DNA of 64,000 nucleotides from Bacteroidetes bacterium UBA1941 (GCA_002336805.1 DDEZ01000012.1:197594-261593); one strand, 5' to 3'; shown: positions 45,125 through 54,567, counted from the first letter of the stretch. A program made the numbers and translations. Notes: generated by a model from the letters alone, not told the origin.

Positions 45125-48100
45125 ATGAAGCATTTTGACCCTACCTCCACCAGTAGAGTTTCCCTATCGCCACTAAAGACAACTAACCTGCTCTCTTTCA
45201 GCAGGTTGCTGATCATTCCACTGTTGCTGCTATCAGCTCTGACAGGGCATGCACAGTTTGGCACCTCTCCCTGGACTGCACCTGCAGGCAGCTACACCGT
45301 ACCTACAGGCGTGACCTCGGTCACTGTGACCTGCTACGGCGGCGGTGGCGGTGGCGGTGGCGCATATACATACAACTATGATGATGCCGATGGCGGTGGC
45401 GGTGGCGGCGGTGCGTGCAGTGTCACTACATTCAGCGTCACACCGGGCCAGACCATCGTAGTGGCAGTAGGCGCAGGAGGCACAGCCGGCAATACTTCAG
45501 GCTCTAACGGTGGCAATGGTGGCACTTCATCCGTCACTATAGGCGGTACTACCTATGCCTCGGCAGCGGGTGGTATAGGTGGTGGCGGTGGTGGTGTATC
45601 TATAGATAAAGGCGCAGGTGGTACCGGTGCCACTACAGGTACAGGCACGGTGCACTCCGGAGGAAATGGCGGAGCTGGCAACTATAATACTTCTTATGAT
45701 TTTGCTGGGAGTGGCGGAGGCGGTGGTGGTACCACAGCCAATGGATCTGCCGGCGCCAGCAGTGGCAATCCCCCCGCAGGAGGTACAGGTGGCGCCACAG
45801 GCGGCGGCGCAGGAGGCAATGGTATACGCGTGACGAGTACAGGATCAGGTGCGGTAGGCTCCACTTATGGCGGTGGTGGTGGTGGTGGTGCAGCTTACAG
45901 CACCGGTTTCGCATCTGCAGCCGGCAAGGCCGGAGGCGCGGGCGGCGTGATCATCACCTATACAGTAGTGACCTGTACGCAGCCCACAGCATATAGCATG
46001 ACAGGAGGTGGCACCTACTGTGCGGGCGGTAGCGGCGTAGCCGTAGGCCTGGCCAACTCTCAGAGCGGGGGTAACTTCTCCTACCAACTCAAGATAGGTG
46101 GTACAAATACCGGCTCTCCTGTCATCGGTACAGGTGGCGCTATCTCATTTGGCAATCAGACAGCAGTAGGCACATATACAGTACTATGTACCAATACATC
46201 TACCAGCTGTACCAATACGATGACGGGCAGTGTGACAGTAGCTACCTACGCCAATAACCTGGCTATCACTGCTACAGGCACTAATCAGACTTCTTGTAAT
46301 AATGGCTCCGGCTCTATTACTTCTACACCATCAGGTGGTAGCAGTAGCTATACCTACGCATGGTCCAATGGTGCCAGCACACAAAATCTCACTTCCCTTC
46401 TGTCGGGCAGTTATACTGTGACGCTCACAGATGCTACTTGCCCATCCTTTACCAAACCTACAGCCTCAGCCACCATTACGGCACCATGGACGGCATCGGC
46501 ATCGGCAGGTACTACCGGCTGTACGACTCAGGTCACAGCAGCGCCGGGTACACTCACTTCCACACTCTTTACAGAAAATTTTGAGTCCATGACCACAGGC
46601 AATATCACGCCCACAGCATCGCCGTGGAGGGAAGCATTTATTTCCGGGTTTGGCGAGACCTACTGGCGGATCGTGAGCGCCAGTCAGTGTGCCATCACCG
46701 GTACCAGGTCATTATCATTATACAATTTTTATCTGGGCTCGATCTGTGACTATGATGAATCCGATGACATACAGGATGTAGCCTACAATGTCAATACGAT
46801 CAATGCCACTAGCTATACCAATCTAAGGCTGAACTTCAAATGGACTGGGTACGGGGAACCTACCTATGACTATATGCAGGTGTGCTACTCTACTGATGGC
46901 GGAGCCAATTGGAACGTTTTCCCTACACAATTTTCCGGTGCCAGTAGTGTGCAGACTGTCACAAACTTTGACATCTCAGCTGCCAACGGCCAGTCATTCG
47001 TCATAGGATTTCTCTGGACCAATGATGCGTCGAGCTACGGCACGCCGATAGTAGTCGATGACATCACCATCACCGGTGACAAGGCTCCTGCTTATTCATG
47101 GTCCGGCCCATCAGGGGCTACTTACAGCACGAGCAATACGATACAAAATCCATATGTAGACAAGGCGGGCACCTATACCGTATCTGTGACCAATAGCGGC
47201 TGTACCAGTACCGCATCTGTAGCCGTATCCGTAGGCTCGCAGTCTACTGATCCTACCAGCATATCAGGTACGCCATCCGTCTGCGCTGGCAGCAGTACCA
47301 CACTGACCACCAATGGCGGCACCCTGGGCGGTGGCGCTACAGATATCTGGTACAGCGGCTCAGCTACAGAGGTATTTGACCAGACATGGAGTACGCAGCC
47401 ATACAGCACGCCAAACACTACGGTCAACTCCTATACCAATGGTATCCTGAATGTGACCTCTACCAATAATGATCCGATGATAGATATGGCTGGCTTGGGA
47501 TCGTTTGACCCCAACGTTTACAAAAACATCCATATCCGCTACCGTGTCACAGCAGGGACAGGCGGTGTGGCCGAGATATTCTTCTACAACAGTGCTCATG
47601 GTGGTGCAGTGGGCGGTGAGTCAGCCACCGGGGCCCTGATCAGTGATGGCCAGTGGCATGTGCTGAATATAGACATGACACAAGATCCGGATTATACCAG
47701 CAATGGCAATATCACCGGGTGGCGTTTTGACTGGAGCAGCAATAGTGGGGTGACCATGGATATAGACTTCATAGCCCTGGGAGATGGTGTGATAGTGGGC
47801 GATGGTACTACCTACCAGGCAGCACCGGCTACCACCACCACTTACTATACCAAGAAAAAAGGTGCCTGCAACAATACTAATGCCGTATCTGCTACTGTCA
47901 GTGTCAGTACACCATCTACTGCTATGACAGGCATATCTGGTGGTGGTACTGTCTGCCAAGGCGCAGGTGTGACACTGACTGCTACAGGTGGCTCACTGGG
48001 TACCGGTGCCAACTACCAGTGGGGTACTGGTACTACTGTAGGCACTAATCCGATATCAGGTGCTACCTCCTCTACCTACTCAGTCACTCCATCATCTACT

Positions 48101-50404
48101 ACTTCATATTGGGTATCAGTCACCGGGCCTTCACCGTGCAATGGTGCAGGTGGTGTCTACGCGACAGTGACAGTAGCTACGCCATCTGGTGCCGTGACTG
48201 GTATCACTGGTGCTGGTACGGTATGCCAGGGCGCAGGCGTGACACTGACCGCGACTGGTGGCTCACTCGGTACGGGGGCTAACTATCAGTGGGGTACTGG
48301 CTCCACTATAGGTAGCAATACTATACCGGGAGCTACTTCAGCTACCTACACCGTCACTCCATCAGCTACTACTACCTACTGGGTATCGGTCACGGGACCA
48401 TCTCCATGCAACGGAGCAGGCGGCACATCTGCTACTGTGACAGTAGCTGCGCCATCTACTGCCGTAACGGGTATCACCGGCGGTGGTACTGTCTGCCAGG
48501 GTACAGGCGTGACACTGACTGCTAGTGGTGGCTCCCTCGGCACCGGTGCCAATTACCAGTGGGGTACTGGCACTACCGTAGGCACTAATCCTATAGCAGG
48601 TGCTACGTCCTCTACTTACTCAGTTACTCCATCATCCACTACTTCATATTGGGTATCAGTCACCGGGCCATCGCCATGTAATGGTGCAGGTGGTGTCTAC
48701 ACGACAGTAACGGTAGCCACTCCATCTACTGCCGTGACTGGCATCACTGGTGCTGGTACGGTATGCCAGGGCGCAGGCGTGACACTGACGGCTACAGGTG
48801 GCTCACTCGGTACCGGTGCCAACTACCAGTGGGGTATTGGCGCTACCGTAGGCACTAATCCTATAGCAGGCGCTACATCATCGACTTACTCAGTCACTCC
48901 ATCATCTACTACTTCGTACTGGGTATCAGTGACAGGACCTTCACCGTGCAATGGTGCAGGTGGTGTCTACACGACAGTGGCCGTAGCCACTCCATCTACC
49001 GCTGTGACAGGCATCAGTGGTACTACTACACTCTGCAGCGGTACTGGTACTACGCTGACCGCTATGGGCGGATCACTCGGTACTGGCGCAAACTATCAGT
49101 GGGGTACAGGCACTACCGTGGGTACTAACCCTATTTCAGGAGCGACATCATCTACTTACGCTGTCACACCGGCTTCGACTACCTCATACTGGGTATCCGT
49201 CACAGGCCCATCGCCTTGTAATGGTGCTGGTGGTGTAGCGACGACTGTCACACTGATCTCCGCGACTGCCAATGCTGCGCTGGCTACTAACAGCGTGAAC
49301 GGCGTGACATTATCAGAACAATGTACAGACAATAACGGCTGGACCTACTACGCTGATCCATCAGCGCCCAATAGCTGGCTCTTCGGTGTTTACAAAAATG
49401 GCAACTCATTCACTCCGTCTGTGACACTAACTGTGAATGGCTCACCTAAAGAAACGCGTAATGATGCCCTGAAGAAAGCATCTTACACGCTCAACAGGTA
49501 TTGGAATGTGACGATCTCCGGCTCCATCTCGTCATCACTACCGGTCAAAGTACGCTTCTTCTACAGTCCATCTGATACGGTAGCGATGCGTGCTGCTGCT
49601 GCCTCCCGTGCATCTGCATATGGCCTGTCTGGTGCCAGCATCAATGGACTGGAGTGGTTTAAAACCACTGCAGGTATCGCATTTGATCCGGCTAATAATA
49701 CCTACTCAGACGTGCCAAATAAAATGCTGCCATCCGTCAGCTACGGCAGCCTCAATAGCATCTCGTATGTAGAGTACCAGGGGCTGACCAGCTTCTCAGG
49801 TGGTACTGCCGGTATGCGCCTTTCTCCTAATGGCGTAGCGCTGCCAGTACAGCTCATGTACCTCACAGCTACGGCGGCGGACAATAGCTATCTGCGACTC
49901 GACTGGGCCACAGCATCCGAGATCAATAACAGGGGATTTGAAGTGCAACGCAGTACAGATGGCCTCAGCTATGAGACGATCGGCTGGATAGATGGCCATG
50001 GCAATAGCAATACGAAAATAGAATACAGCTATGACGACAAGACTGTGATACCAAACAGCATCTACTACTACCGCCTGAGGCAGCTGGACTTCGATGGCAA
50101 GGATGACTACTCCAACATCGTCTCCGGTACGATCATCGGCAAGAATGGTTTTGTAGTAGAGTCACTACGCCCTAATCCTGCGTCAAACAAAGTGACAGTA
50201 CAGGTAGTGGCATCTGCCGGTCAGTCTGCCTCTGTGACCCTTACTGATGCACTGGGCCGTGAGCTGCAAACACGCAACTGGGAGATATTTGAGGGCTTCA
50301 ACGGTATAGACCTCGATCTTACCGCTTATGCAGCAGGCACCTACAATGTCACGGTCCGCTCACAAAACTCGTACTACACCAGCAGACTGGTGATCAATAG
50401 ATAA
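45125..50404 (+). CDS. Giant T9SS type A surface protein with glycine-rich and 90-residue repeats
   Basis: 1759 residues. An N-terminal extension and signal peptide (hydrophobic core LLIIPLLLLSALTGHAQ, ending about residue 40) are followed by a glycine-rich domain (residues about 68-280) with runs of Gly and short Gly-Gly-X turns. Then come an Ig/SprB-like segment, a MAM/jelly-roll-like domain (about 480-640, SLYNFYLGSICDYD), and five near-identical 90-residue repeats (VCQGAGVTLTATGGSLG, ANYQWGTG, VSVTGPSPCNGAGG). A C-terminal T9SS type A sorting domain (SLRPNPASNKVTVQV, DALGRELQTRNWE, AAGTYNVTVRSQ) ends the protein. Function: probable adhesin or matrix protein, inferred from architecture. 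Confidence 0.88.
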   Translation: MKHFDPTSTSRVSLSPLKTTNLLSFSRLLIIPLLLLSALTGHAQFGTSPWTAPAGSYTVPTGVTSVTVTCYGGGGGGGGAYTYNYDDADGGGGGGGACSVTTFSVTPGQTIVVAVGAGGTAGNTSGSNGGNGGTSSVTIGGTTYASAAGGIGGGGGGVSIDKGAGGTGATTGTGTVHSGGNGGAGNYNTSYDFAGSGGGGGGTTANGSAGASSGNPPAGGTGGATGGGAGGNGIRVTSTGSGAVGSTYGGGGGGGAAYSTGFASAAGKAGGAGGVIITYTVVTCTQPTAYSMTGGGTYCAGGSGVAVGLANSQSGGNFSYQLKIGGTNTGSPVIGTGGAISFGNQTAVGTYTVLCTNTSTSCTNTMTGSVTVATYANNLAITATGTNQTSCNNGSGSITSTPSGGSSSYTYAWSNGASTQNLTSLLSGSYTVTLTDATCPSFTKPTASATITAPWTASASAGTTGCTTQVTAAPGTLTSTLFTENFESMTTGNITPTASPWREAFISGFGETYWRIVSASQCAITGTRSLSLYNFYLGSICDYDESDDIQDVAYNVNTINATSYTNLRLNFKWTGYGEPTYDYMQVCYSTDGGANWNVFPTQFSGASSVQTVTNFDISAANGQSFVIGFLWTNDASSYGTPIVVDDITITGDKAPAYSWSGPSGATYSTSNTIQNPYVDKAGTYTVSVTNSGCTSTASVAVSVGSQSTDPTSISGTPSVCAGSSTTLTTNGGTLGGGATDIWYSGSATEVFDQTWSTQPYSTPNTTVNSYTNGILNVTSTNNDPMIDMAGLGSFDPNVYKNIHIRYRVTAGTGGVAEIFFYNSAHGGAVGGESATGALISDGQWHVLNIDMTQDPDYTSNGNITGWRFDWSSNSGVTMDIDFIALGDGVIVGDGTTYQAAPATTTTYYTKKKGACNNTNAVSATVSVSTPSTAMTGISGGGTVCQGAGVTLTATGGSLGTGANYQWGTGTTVGTNPISGATSSTYSVTPSSTTSYWVSVTGPSPCNGAGGVYATVTVATPSGAVTGITGAGTVCQGAGVTLTATGGSLGTGANYQWGTGSTIGSNTIPGATSATYTVTPSATTTYWVSVTGPSPCNGAGGTSATVTVAAPSTAVTGITGGGTVCQGTGVTLTASGGSLGTGANYQWGTGTTVGTNPIAGATSSTYSVTPSSTTSYWVSVTGPSPCNGAGGVYTTVTVATPSTAVTGITGAGTVCQGAGVTLTATGGSLGTGANYQWGIGATVGTNPIAGATSSTYSVTPSSTTSYWVSVTGPSPCNGAGGVYTTVAVATPSTAVTGISGTTTLCSGTGTTLTAMGGSLGTGANYQWGTGTTVGTNPISGATSSTYAVTPASTTSYWVSVTGPSPCNGAGGVATTVTLISATANAALATNSVNGVTLSEQCTDNNGWTYYADPSAPNSWLFGVYKNGNSFTPSVTLTVNGSPKETRNDALKKASYTLNRYWNVTISGSISSSLPVKVRFFYSPSDTVAMRAAAASRASAYGLSGASINGLEWFKTTAGIAFDPANNTYSDVPNKMLPSVSYGSLNSISYVEYQGLTSFSGGTAGMRLSPNGVALPVQLMYLTATAADNSYLRLDWATASEINNRGFEVQRSTDGLSYETIGWIDGHGNSNTKIEYSYDDKTVIPNSIYYYRLRQLDFDGKDDYSNIVSGTIIGKNGFVVESLRPNPASNKVTVQVVASAGQSASVTLTDALGRELQTRNWEIFEGFNGIDLDLTAYAAGTYNVTVRSQNSYYTSRLVINR
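47912..49261 (+). repeat. Five 270-bp tandem repeats inside the second giant protein gene
   Basis: Five units (270 bases = 90 codons each; starts at 47912, 48182, 48452 and so on) are near-identical in protein and very similar in DNA. The fifth is more diverged at its start. A degenerate unit precedes them. The period is exact (48182 - 47912 = 270). Confidence 0.88.
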
Positions 50405-50435
50405 CCATTCACCCTGACGACCACCATCCGTCAAA

Positions 50436-50464
50436 GGCGCAGCTCAACACTGCGTCTTTTTTTA
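50436..50464 (+). terminator. Rho-independent terminator
   Basis: A 7-base stem, GGCGCAG (50436-50442) with CTGCGTC (50450-50456), one G-U pair, loop 7, followed by a run of eight T. It ends transcription of the giant protein gene; murQ begins 29 bases later. Confidence 0.85.
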
Positions 50465-50492
50465 TGCCCGTGCTTATCGTATTTTGCAGTCC

Positions 50493-51305
50493 ATGAAGAT
50501 CACCGAATCCGAATCACTCTACCACGACCTGGACAAGATGTCTACTCGCGAGCTTCTCACCAGCATCAATCAGGAAGACCGCAAAGTACCATTGGCTATC
50601 GCCGATGCTATGCCGCAAATAGAAGCGCTCGTAGACGTGATAGCAGATAAGATGATGGCCGGAGGCAGGCTCTTCTACATGGGCGCCGGCACGAGTGGCC
50701 GCCTTGGTATAGTAGATGCATCTGAGTGCCCTCCTACCTATGGTGTGCCCTTCGACCTCGTGATAGGTCTCATAGCAGGTGGCGACGGCGCTATACGCAA
50801 GGCCGTAGAGTTCGCCGAAGATGATATCCAGCAGGGCTGGAAAGACCTAGAAGCATACAATGTAAACGCGCAAGACGTAGTCATCGGCATCGCCGCATCA
50901 GGCAGTACGCCCTACGTGATAGGTGCCTTGCAGAAATGTAAAGAACACAACATCACCACCGGCTGCATCGTATGCAATGGGCAATCTAAAGTAGCCGCTG
51001 AGGCAGACTACCCTGTAGAGGTGATCGTAGGGCCGGAGTTTGTCACAGGCAGTACACGCATGAAGGCCGGCACGGCACAAAAGCTCGTGCTCAATATGCT
51101 CTCGACCTCGGTCATGATCAAGATAGGCCGCGTACAGGGCAACCGCATGGTCAATATGCAGCTCACCAATGACAAGCTCATAGACCGCGGCACCAGGATG
51201 GTAGCCCAGCTCACGGGCCTCGATGAGGAGAGAGCGAAAGAACTCCTGCTAGAGAAAGGCTCCGTGAAAGCCGCCGCAGATTTCTACAACAACAGCGAGT
51301 GGTAG
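50493..51305 (+). CDS. murQ: N-acetylmuramic acid 6-phosphate etherase
   Basis: I place the start at the ATG at 50493 (MKITESESLYHDL, 270 residues); an upstream TTG at 50484 adds little. The enzyme cleaves the lactyl ether of MurNAc-6-P to GlcNAc-6-P in peptidoglycan recycling. The SIS-domain motif FYMGAGTSGRLGIVDASECPPTYG is diagnostic, as is EFVTGSTRMKAGTAQKLVLNM. The family is usually about 295-300 residues, so this is a slightly short form. No anmK or murP gene is next to it. Confidence 0.95.
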   Translation: MKITESESLYHDLDKMSTRELLTSINQEDRKVPLAIADAMPQIEALVDVIADKMMAGGRLFYMGAGTSGRLGIVDASECPPTYGVPFDLVIGLIAGGDGAIRKAVEFAEDDIQQGWKDLEAYNVNAQDVVIGIAASGSTPYVIGALQKCKEHNITTGCIVCNGQSKVAAEADYPVEVIVGPEFVTGSTRMKAGTAQKLVLNMLSTSVMIKIGRVQGNRMVNMQLTNDKLIDRGTRMVAQLTGLDEERAKELLLEKGSVKAAADFYNNSEW

Positions 51306-51457
51306 ACTACATTCTCTGATCTTGTATTGATCATTGTATCCATCATATCAATCCTGCAAATCACAGTTAAGACTGTCCCCATTTTTCCCCACTTTTCGCT
51401 TGGCATAGATTTTACAATATCCTCATCGTGATTGTTTAATCAAAAAAACCAAGTGCT

Positions 51458-51751
51458 ATGAATCTCAACTACGGATATGACAAGGACGCCCTAAAGGCAC
51501 TCGTCGCTACAGCAGATACGACTCTCGAAGAACACAATGTGGTAATAGATTTCGATGGTGAAGTCATCATCGACCCTGAGAAGCAATTTCCAAACGTGCC
51601 CGTGGCAGCTTACAAGTTTGCCGCAGTCATAGCAGACAAAGTACTGCGCAGCGGTATCATGATAAATGCCATGTACGACTCACTGGAAGATATCTTCTTC
51701 AAACTCAGCCGCACCGCAGAATATGACGATCAGCTCGGTATGGCAGCATAA
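51458..51751 (+). CDS. Small conserved hypothetical protein
   Basis: 97 residues, acidic, cytoplasmic (no signal). The sequence MNLNYGYDKDALKALVATA with a later IDFDGEVIIDPEK stretch is unlike any family I can name. Codon use and an in-frame ATG support a real gene, and a terminator lies downstream (51815-51838). Neighbours are murQ and the oxidoreductase, with no functional link visible. Confidence 0.65.
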   Translation: MNLNYGYDKDALKALVATADTTLEEHNVVIDFDGEVIIDPEKQFPNVPVAAYKFAAVIADKVLRSGIMINAMYDSLEDIFFKLSRTAEYDDQLGMAA

Positions 51752-51814
51752 GAAAACTCTACCTCCATATATAGCAACATGGCACCGTGGCCTCTGACCA
51801 CACCGCCCATATAG

Positions 51815-51845
51815 AAGCCCCGGCATTGTTCGGGGCTTTCTGTTT
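51815..51845 (+). terminator. Rho-independent terminator
   Basis: A perfect 8-base stem, AAGCCCCG (51815-51822) with CGGGGCTT (51831-51838), loop GCATTGTT, then TCTGTTTT. It serves the 97-residue protein gene. Confidence 0.85.
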
Positions 51846-51944
51846 TATACCATACAACAAATACCTTGTATCTACTCGGCAGTCAGGGCACTCATTGTAC
51901 CCATACCCATATTTAAAACCCTACTTTCAGCCTAAAGCTGACAG

Positions 51945-53759
51945 ATGGTCAAAAAGAAAGTACTGATACTCGGCGGCGGCGTAGCAGGCATGAGCGCCGC
52001 CCACGAGCTGATAGAGCGAGGCTACGACGTAGAGGTCTATGAGAAAAACCCCATTTACCCCGGCGGCAAGGCCCGCTCTGTAGACGTAGAGGGCACCGAG
52101 AATCCACAGACGAAGCAATCCCTCCCCGGTGAGCATGGCTTCCGCTTCTTCCCCGGCTTTTACAAGCATGTCACGGACACCATGAAGCGCATCCCTTTCC
52201 GCGAAGCGGATGGCACTACCGGCACCTGCTATGACAACCTTACCCCCACACACCGCATCATGCTCGCCCGCTATGGCCAGGCACCGCTCGTCACATTGGC
52301 CAACTTCCCCCGCACCTGGGCCGAGGTCAAGATACTAAGGCAATTCATCCAAGATTTTACCCATTGCGGCCTCACGCCGGAGGAGCTGTCCTTCTTCAAA
52401 CAGCAAGTCCTGCAGCTCATGACCAGCTGCCGGGACCGGCGCCGGGACCAGTACGAGAAAGTAGGCTGGTGGGAGTACATGGAGGGCGGTATGTTCAGTA
52501 CGCTGTACCAGCACCTGCTGGTAGGCGGCATGGTGCGCACCCTCGTAGCCGCGCAGGCCAAGACCGCCAGCACCAAGACGGGCGGCAATGTCTTCCTCCA
52601 GCTCCTCTTCAACATGATGACACCCGGCATAGACACCGACCGCGTGCTCAATGGCCCTACCAACGAGCGCTGGCTGCATCCCTGGTATGAGTATCTTATT
52701 TCAAAGGGCGTCAAGTACCACCTCGGCCATGAGACGCTCAGCTTTGAGATGGAGAAGTATGCCATCAAGTGCGCCAACGTACAAACTCCCGACGGCAAGA
52801 TCCTCAATCTCACCGCAGACTACTACCTCCTCGCCACCCCCGTAGAGGTAGCAGCCAAGATCACCGAGCGTAGCCGGGGCCTCTGGGAGGCTGATGATAC
52901 CCTCGCCTACCTGCCCGACCTTGCCGTGAATGTGAGCTGGATGAACGGCATCCAATACTACCTCAATGAAGATGTAGTAGTCAGCCAGGGCCACGTGATC
53001 TACAGCGATAGCGAGTGGGCCGTGACGAGTATCTCTCAGCGGCAATTCTGGAAAGGCTACGACCTCAGCCAGCGATACAATGGCAAAGTAAAAGGCGTCC
53101 TCTCTATAGATGTGTCAGACTGGCTCAGCACCACCTTTGAGGGCAAGCTGGCCAAAGACTGCACCCGCGAGGAGATCAAGACCTACGTGTGGGAGCAGAT
53201 GAAGCGCAGCCTCAATACCGGTGGCCAGACCATCCTCCGCGATGACATGATAGAGTTCTACTACATAGATAGCGACATACACGATGTGCCACCCGCAGAG
53301 ACGCCGCAGGACCTCGTAGCCAAAGGCGAGCAGGACCGCCCCGACCGCTACTTCAACCTTGAGCCGCTGCTGGTCAATACCGTCCACTCATGGACCCTCC
53401 GCCCCGAGGCCCGCACCAGCGTGCCCAACCTCTTCCTCGCTGCCGACTACGTGCGCACCAATACCGACCTCGCCACCATGGAGGGCGCCAACGAGGCCGC
53501 CCGCCGCGCGGTCAACTGTATCATAGACGCCTCCGGCAGCAGTGCCCGCTACTGCCGCATCTGGGATTACAAAGAACCCTGGGCACTCCTGGCCTTCAAG
53601 TGGTACGACGCCTACCGCTACCGCCGCGGCCTGCCGCATGTGGCCCGGACCCCATGGTACATCTGGCTCGCCAGCGTACCCTTCATTATAGGCTACGGCA
53701 TCCAGTGGCTCCTCACCGCCATCTGGAGCGTCCTCTTTTTAAAACCACAGAATAAATAA
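51945..53759 (+). CDS. Phytoene desaturase-like FAD-dependent oxidoreductase
   Basis: 604 residues, amine-oxidase (PF01593-type) fold. The dinucleotide-binding motif is LGGGVAGMSAAHEL (residues about 9-22), followed by VYEKNPIYPGGKARS, the FAD-binding second motif. The sequence GEHGFRFFPGFYKHV is typical of the phytoene-desaturase / hydroxysqualene-dehydroxylase group. The C-terminal FAD motif region (PNLFLAADYVRTNTDLATMEGANEAARRAV) closes the domain, and a hydrophobic tail (about 575-595) suggests membrane binding. It is longer than the usual 420-500 residues. The next gene, 76 bases on, encodes a candidate terpene cyclase, so a terpenoid substrate is plausible. The exact reaction is unknown. 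Confidence 0.8.
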   Translation: MVKKKVLILGGGVAGMSAAHELIERGYDVEVYEKNPIYPGGKARSVDVEGTENPQTKQSLPGEHGFRFFPGFYKHVTDTMKRIPFREADGTTGTCYDNLTPTHRIMLARYGQAPLVTLANFPRTWAEVKILRQFIQDFTHCGLTPEELSFFKQQVLQLMTSCRDRRRDQYEKVGWWEYMEGGMFSTLYQHLLVGGMVRTLVAAQAKTASTKTGGNVFLQLLFNMMTPGIDTDRVLNGPTNERWLHPWYEYLISKGVKYHLGHETLSFEMEKYAIKCANVQTPDGKILNLTADYYLLATPVEVAAKITERSRGLWEADDTLAYLPDLAVNVSWMNGIQYYLNEDVVVSQGHVIYSDSEWAVTSISQRQFWKGYDLSQRYNGKVKGVLSIDVSDWLSTTFEGKLAKDCTREEIKTYVWEQMKRSLNTGGQTILRDDMIEFYYIDSDIHDVPPAETPQDLVAKGEQDRPDRYFNLEPLLVNTVHSWTLRPEARTSVPNLFLAADYVRTNTDLATMEGANEAARRAVNCIIDASGSSARYCRIWDYKEPWALLAFKWYDAYRYRRGLPHVARTPWYIWLASVPFIIGYGIQWLLTAIWSVLFLKPQNK

Positions 53760-53770
53760 CCCCCACCCGC

Positions 53771-53810
53771 ATTGTCATGTCGCAGCGTAGCGTAGACATC
53801 TTGCATCAGG
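53771..53810 (-). repeat. Fragment of a dispersed repeat, inverted
   Basis: On the minus strand this 40-base stretch reads GATGTCTACGCTACGCTGCGACATGACAAT-like, matching the centre of the repeats at 58672-58862 and 59437-59627. It lies between the oxidoreductase and membrane-protein genes. Confidence 0.6.
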
Positions 53811-53835
53811 CACACTAACCCCAAAATCACCAACC

Positions 53836-54567
53836 ATGATACCACTCATAGAGATCTCCCCCTACACCGTCAATATCTTCCAGTACTTCCAGACGCCGCA
53901 GCCGTGGTTCAATACCGAGTACTACACCATCCCGCAGATCGTGCTCTTCACCACCGGCGCCGTGCTCTGGGTCATTGCATATATCAATACACTGATATGG
54001 ATACGCCGCCGCCAGGTACTCGACATCCCCGCCATCGCTATCATCCTCAACTATACCTGCGAGGTCACCACCGGCTTCTTCTTCCTCCCCAATATGGGCC
54101 TTGTACTCGTCATCGCCTACTGGGCGTGGATGGTGCTGGACACCTTCATCGTCATCTCGCTATTCCGGTATGGGTACAAGCAGATGCGCGTCGACTTCTT
54201 CCGCTCGCACCTCAGCGCCTTCCTCGTGGTCGGACTGCTGGTCTGCTTCGCCACACAGTGCACCTTCATCATAGCCTACGACCTGCCCATGGCCCCGCTC
54301 GATAGCTATATCATCAACCTCGTCATGAGCGTCTGCTTCATCTACATGTACTTCATACCCGGCTACGAGGGCAACCGCAAACTCACCGCCTGGACCAAGT
54401 TCCTAGGCACCGGCCTCATCAGCATCATGTTTCAGCTGCGCTACCCAGGCAATACCTTCCTCACCACTCTCTACCTCTCCTGCGCCGCCTTTGACATCTA
54501 CTACATCTGGCTGTTGCACCGGGGGCCGCTCAGCCCCACCCAACCCTCCCCAACAGGGAGGGCTTAA
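53836..54567 (+). CDS. Seven-helix membrane protein, candidate Pyr4/PaxB-type terpene cyclase
   Basis: 243 residues with about seven hydrophobic segments and no signal peptide. The pattern matches the small integral-membrane terpene cyclases (Pyr4, PaxB and bacterial relatives): an Asn-x3-Glu in the second helix (Asn72, Glu76), Trp and Asp in the next helix (YWAWMVLD, Asp102), and Asp-x-x-Tyr in the last helix (Asp220, Tyr223; FDIYYIWLLHR). Glu and Asp at such places protonate and position the substrate in Pyr4. I infer cyclisation of an isoprenoid, perhaps epoxidised or dehydrogenated by the preceding gene. The last 14 residues (230-243, GPLSPTQPSPTGRA) are encoded by a repeat hairpin. A generic membrane protein remains possible. 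Confidence 0.6.
   Translation: MIPLIEISPYTVNIFQYFQTPQPWFNTEYYTIPQIVLFTTGAVLWVIAYINTLIWIRRRQVLDIPAIAIILNYTCEVTTGFFFLPNMGLVLVIAYWAWMVLDTFIVISLFRYGYKQMRVDFFRSHLSAFLVVGLLVCFATQCTFIIAYDLPMAPLDSYIINLVMSVCFIYMYFIPGYEGNRKLTAWTKFLGTGLISIMFQLRYPGNTFLTTLYLSCAAFDIYYIWLLHRGPLSPTQPSPTGRA
54544..54562 (+). repeat. GC-rich hairpin providing the stop of the preceding gene
   Basis: CCCTCCC (54544-54550) with GGGAGGG (54556-54562), loop CAACA. The coding frame of the membrane protein runs through it to the TAA at 54565-54567. The following 200 bases (54568-54768) are repeat-like, G-rich then AT-rich, without a supported gene. Confidence 0.6.

Noticed and set aside
45330..45960. Gly-rich region as a misassembly or low-complexity artefact
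   Set aside because: The frame remains open and ordered Gly-Gly-X turns with intermixed Thr/Ser/Ala fit a real glycine-rich domain.
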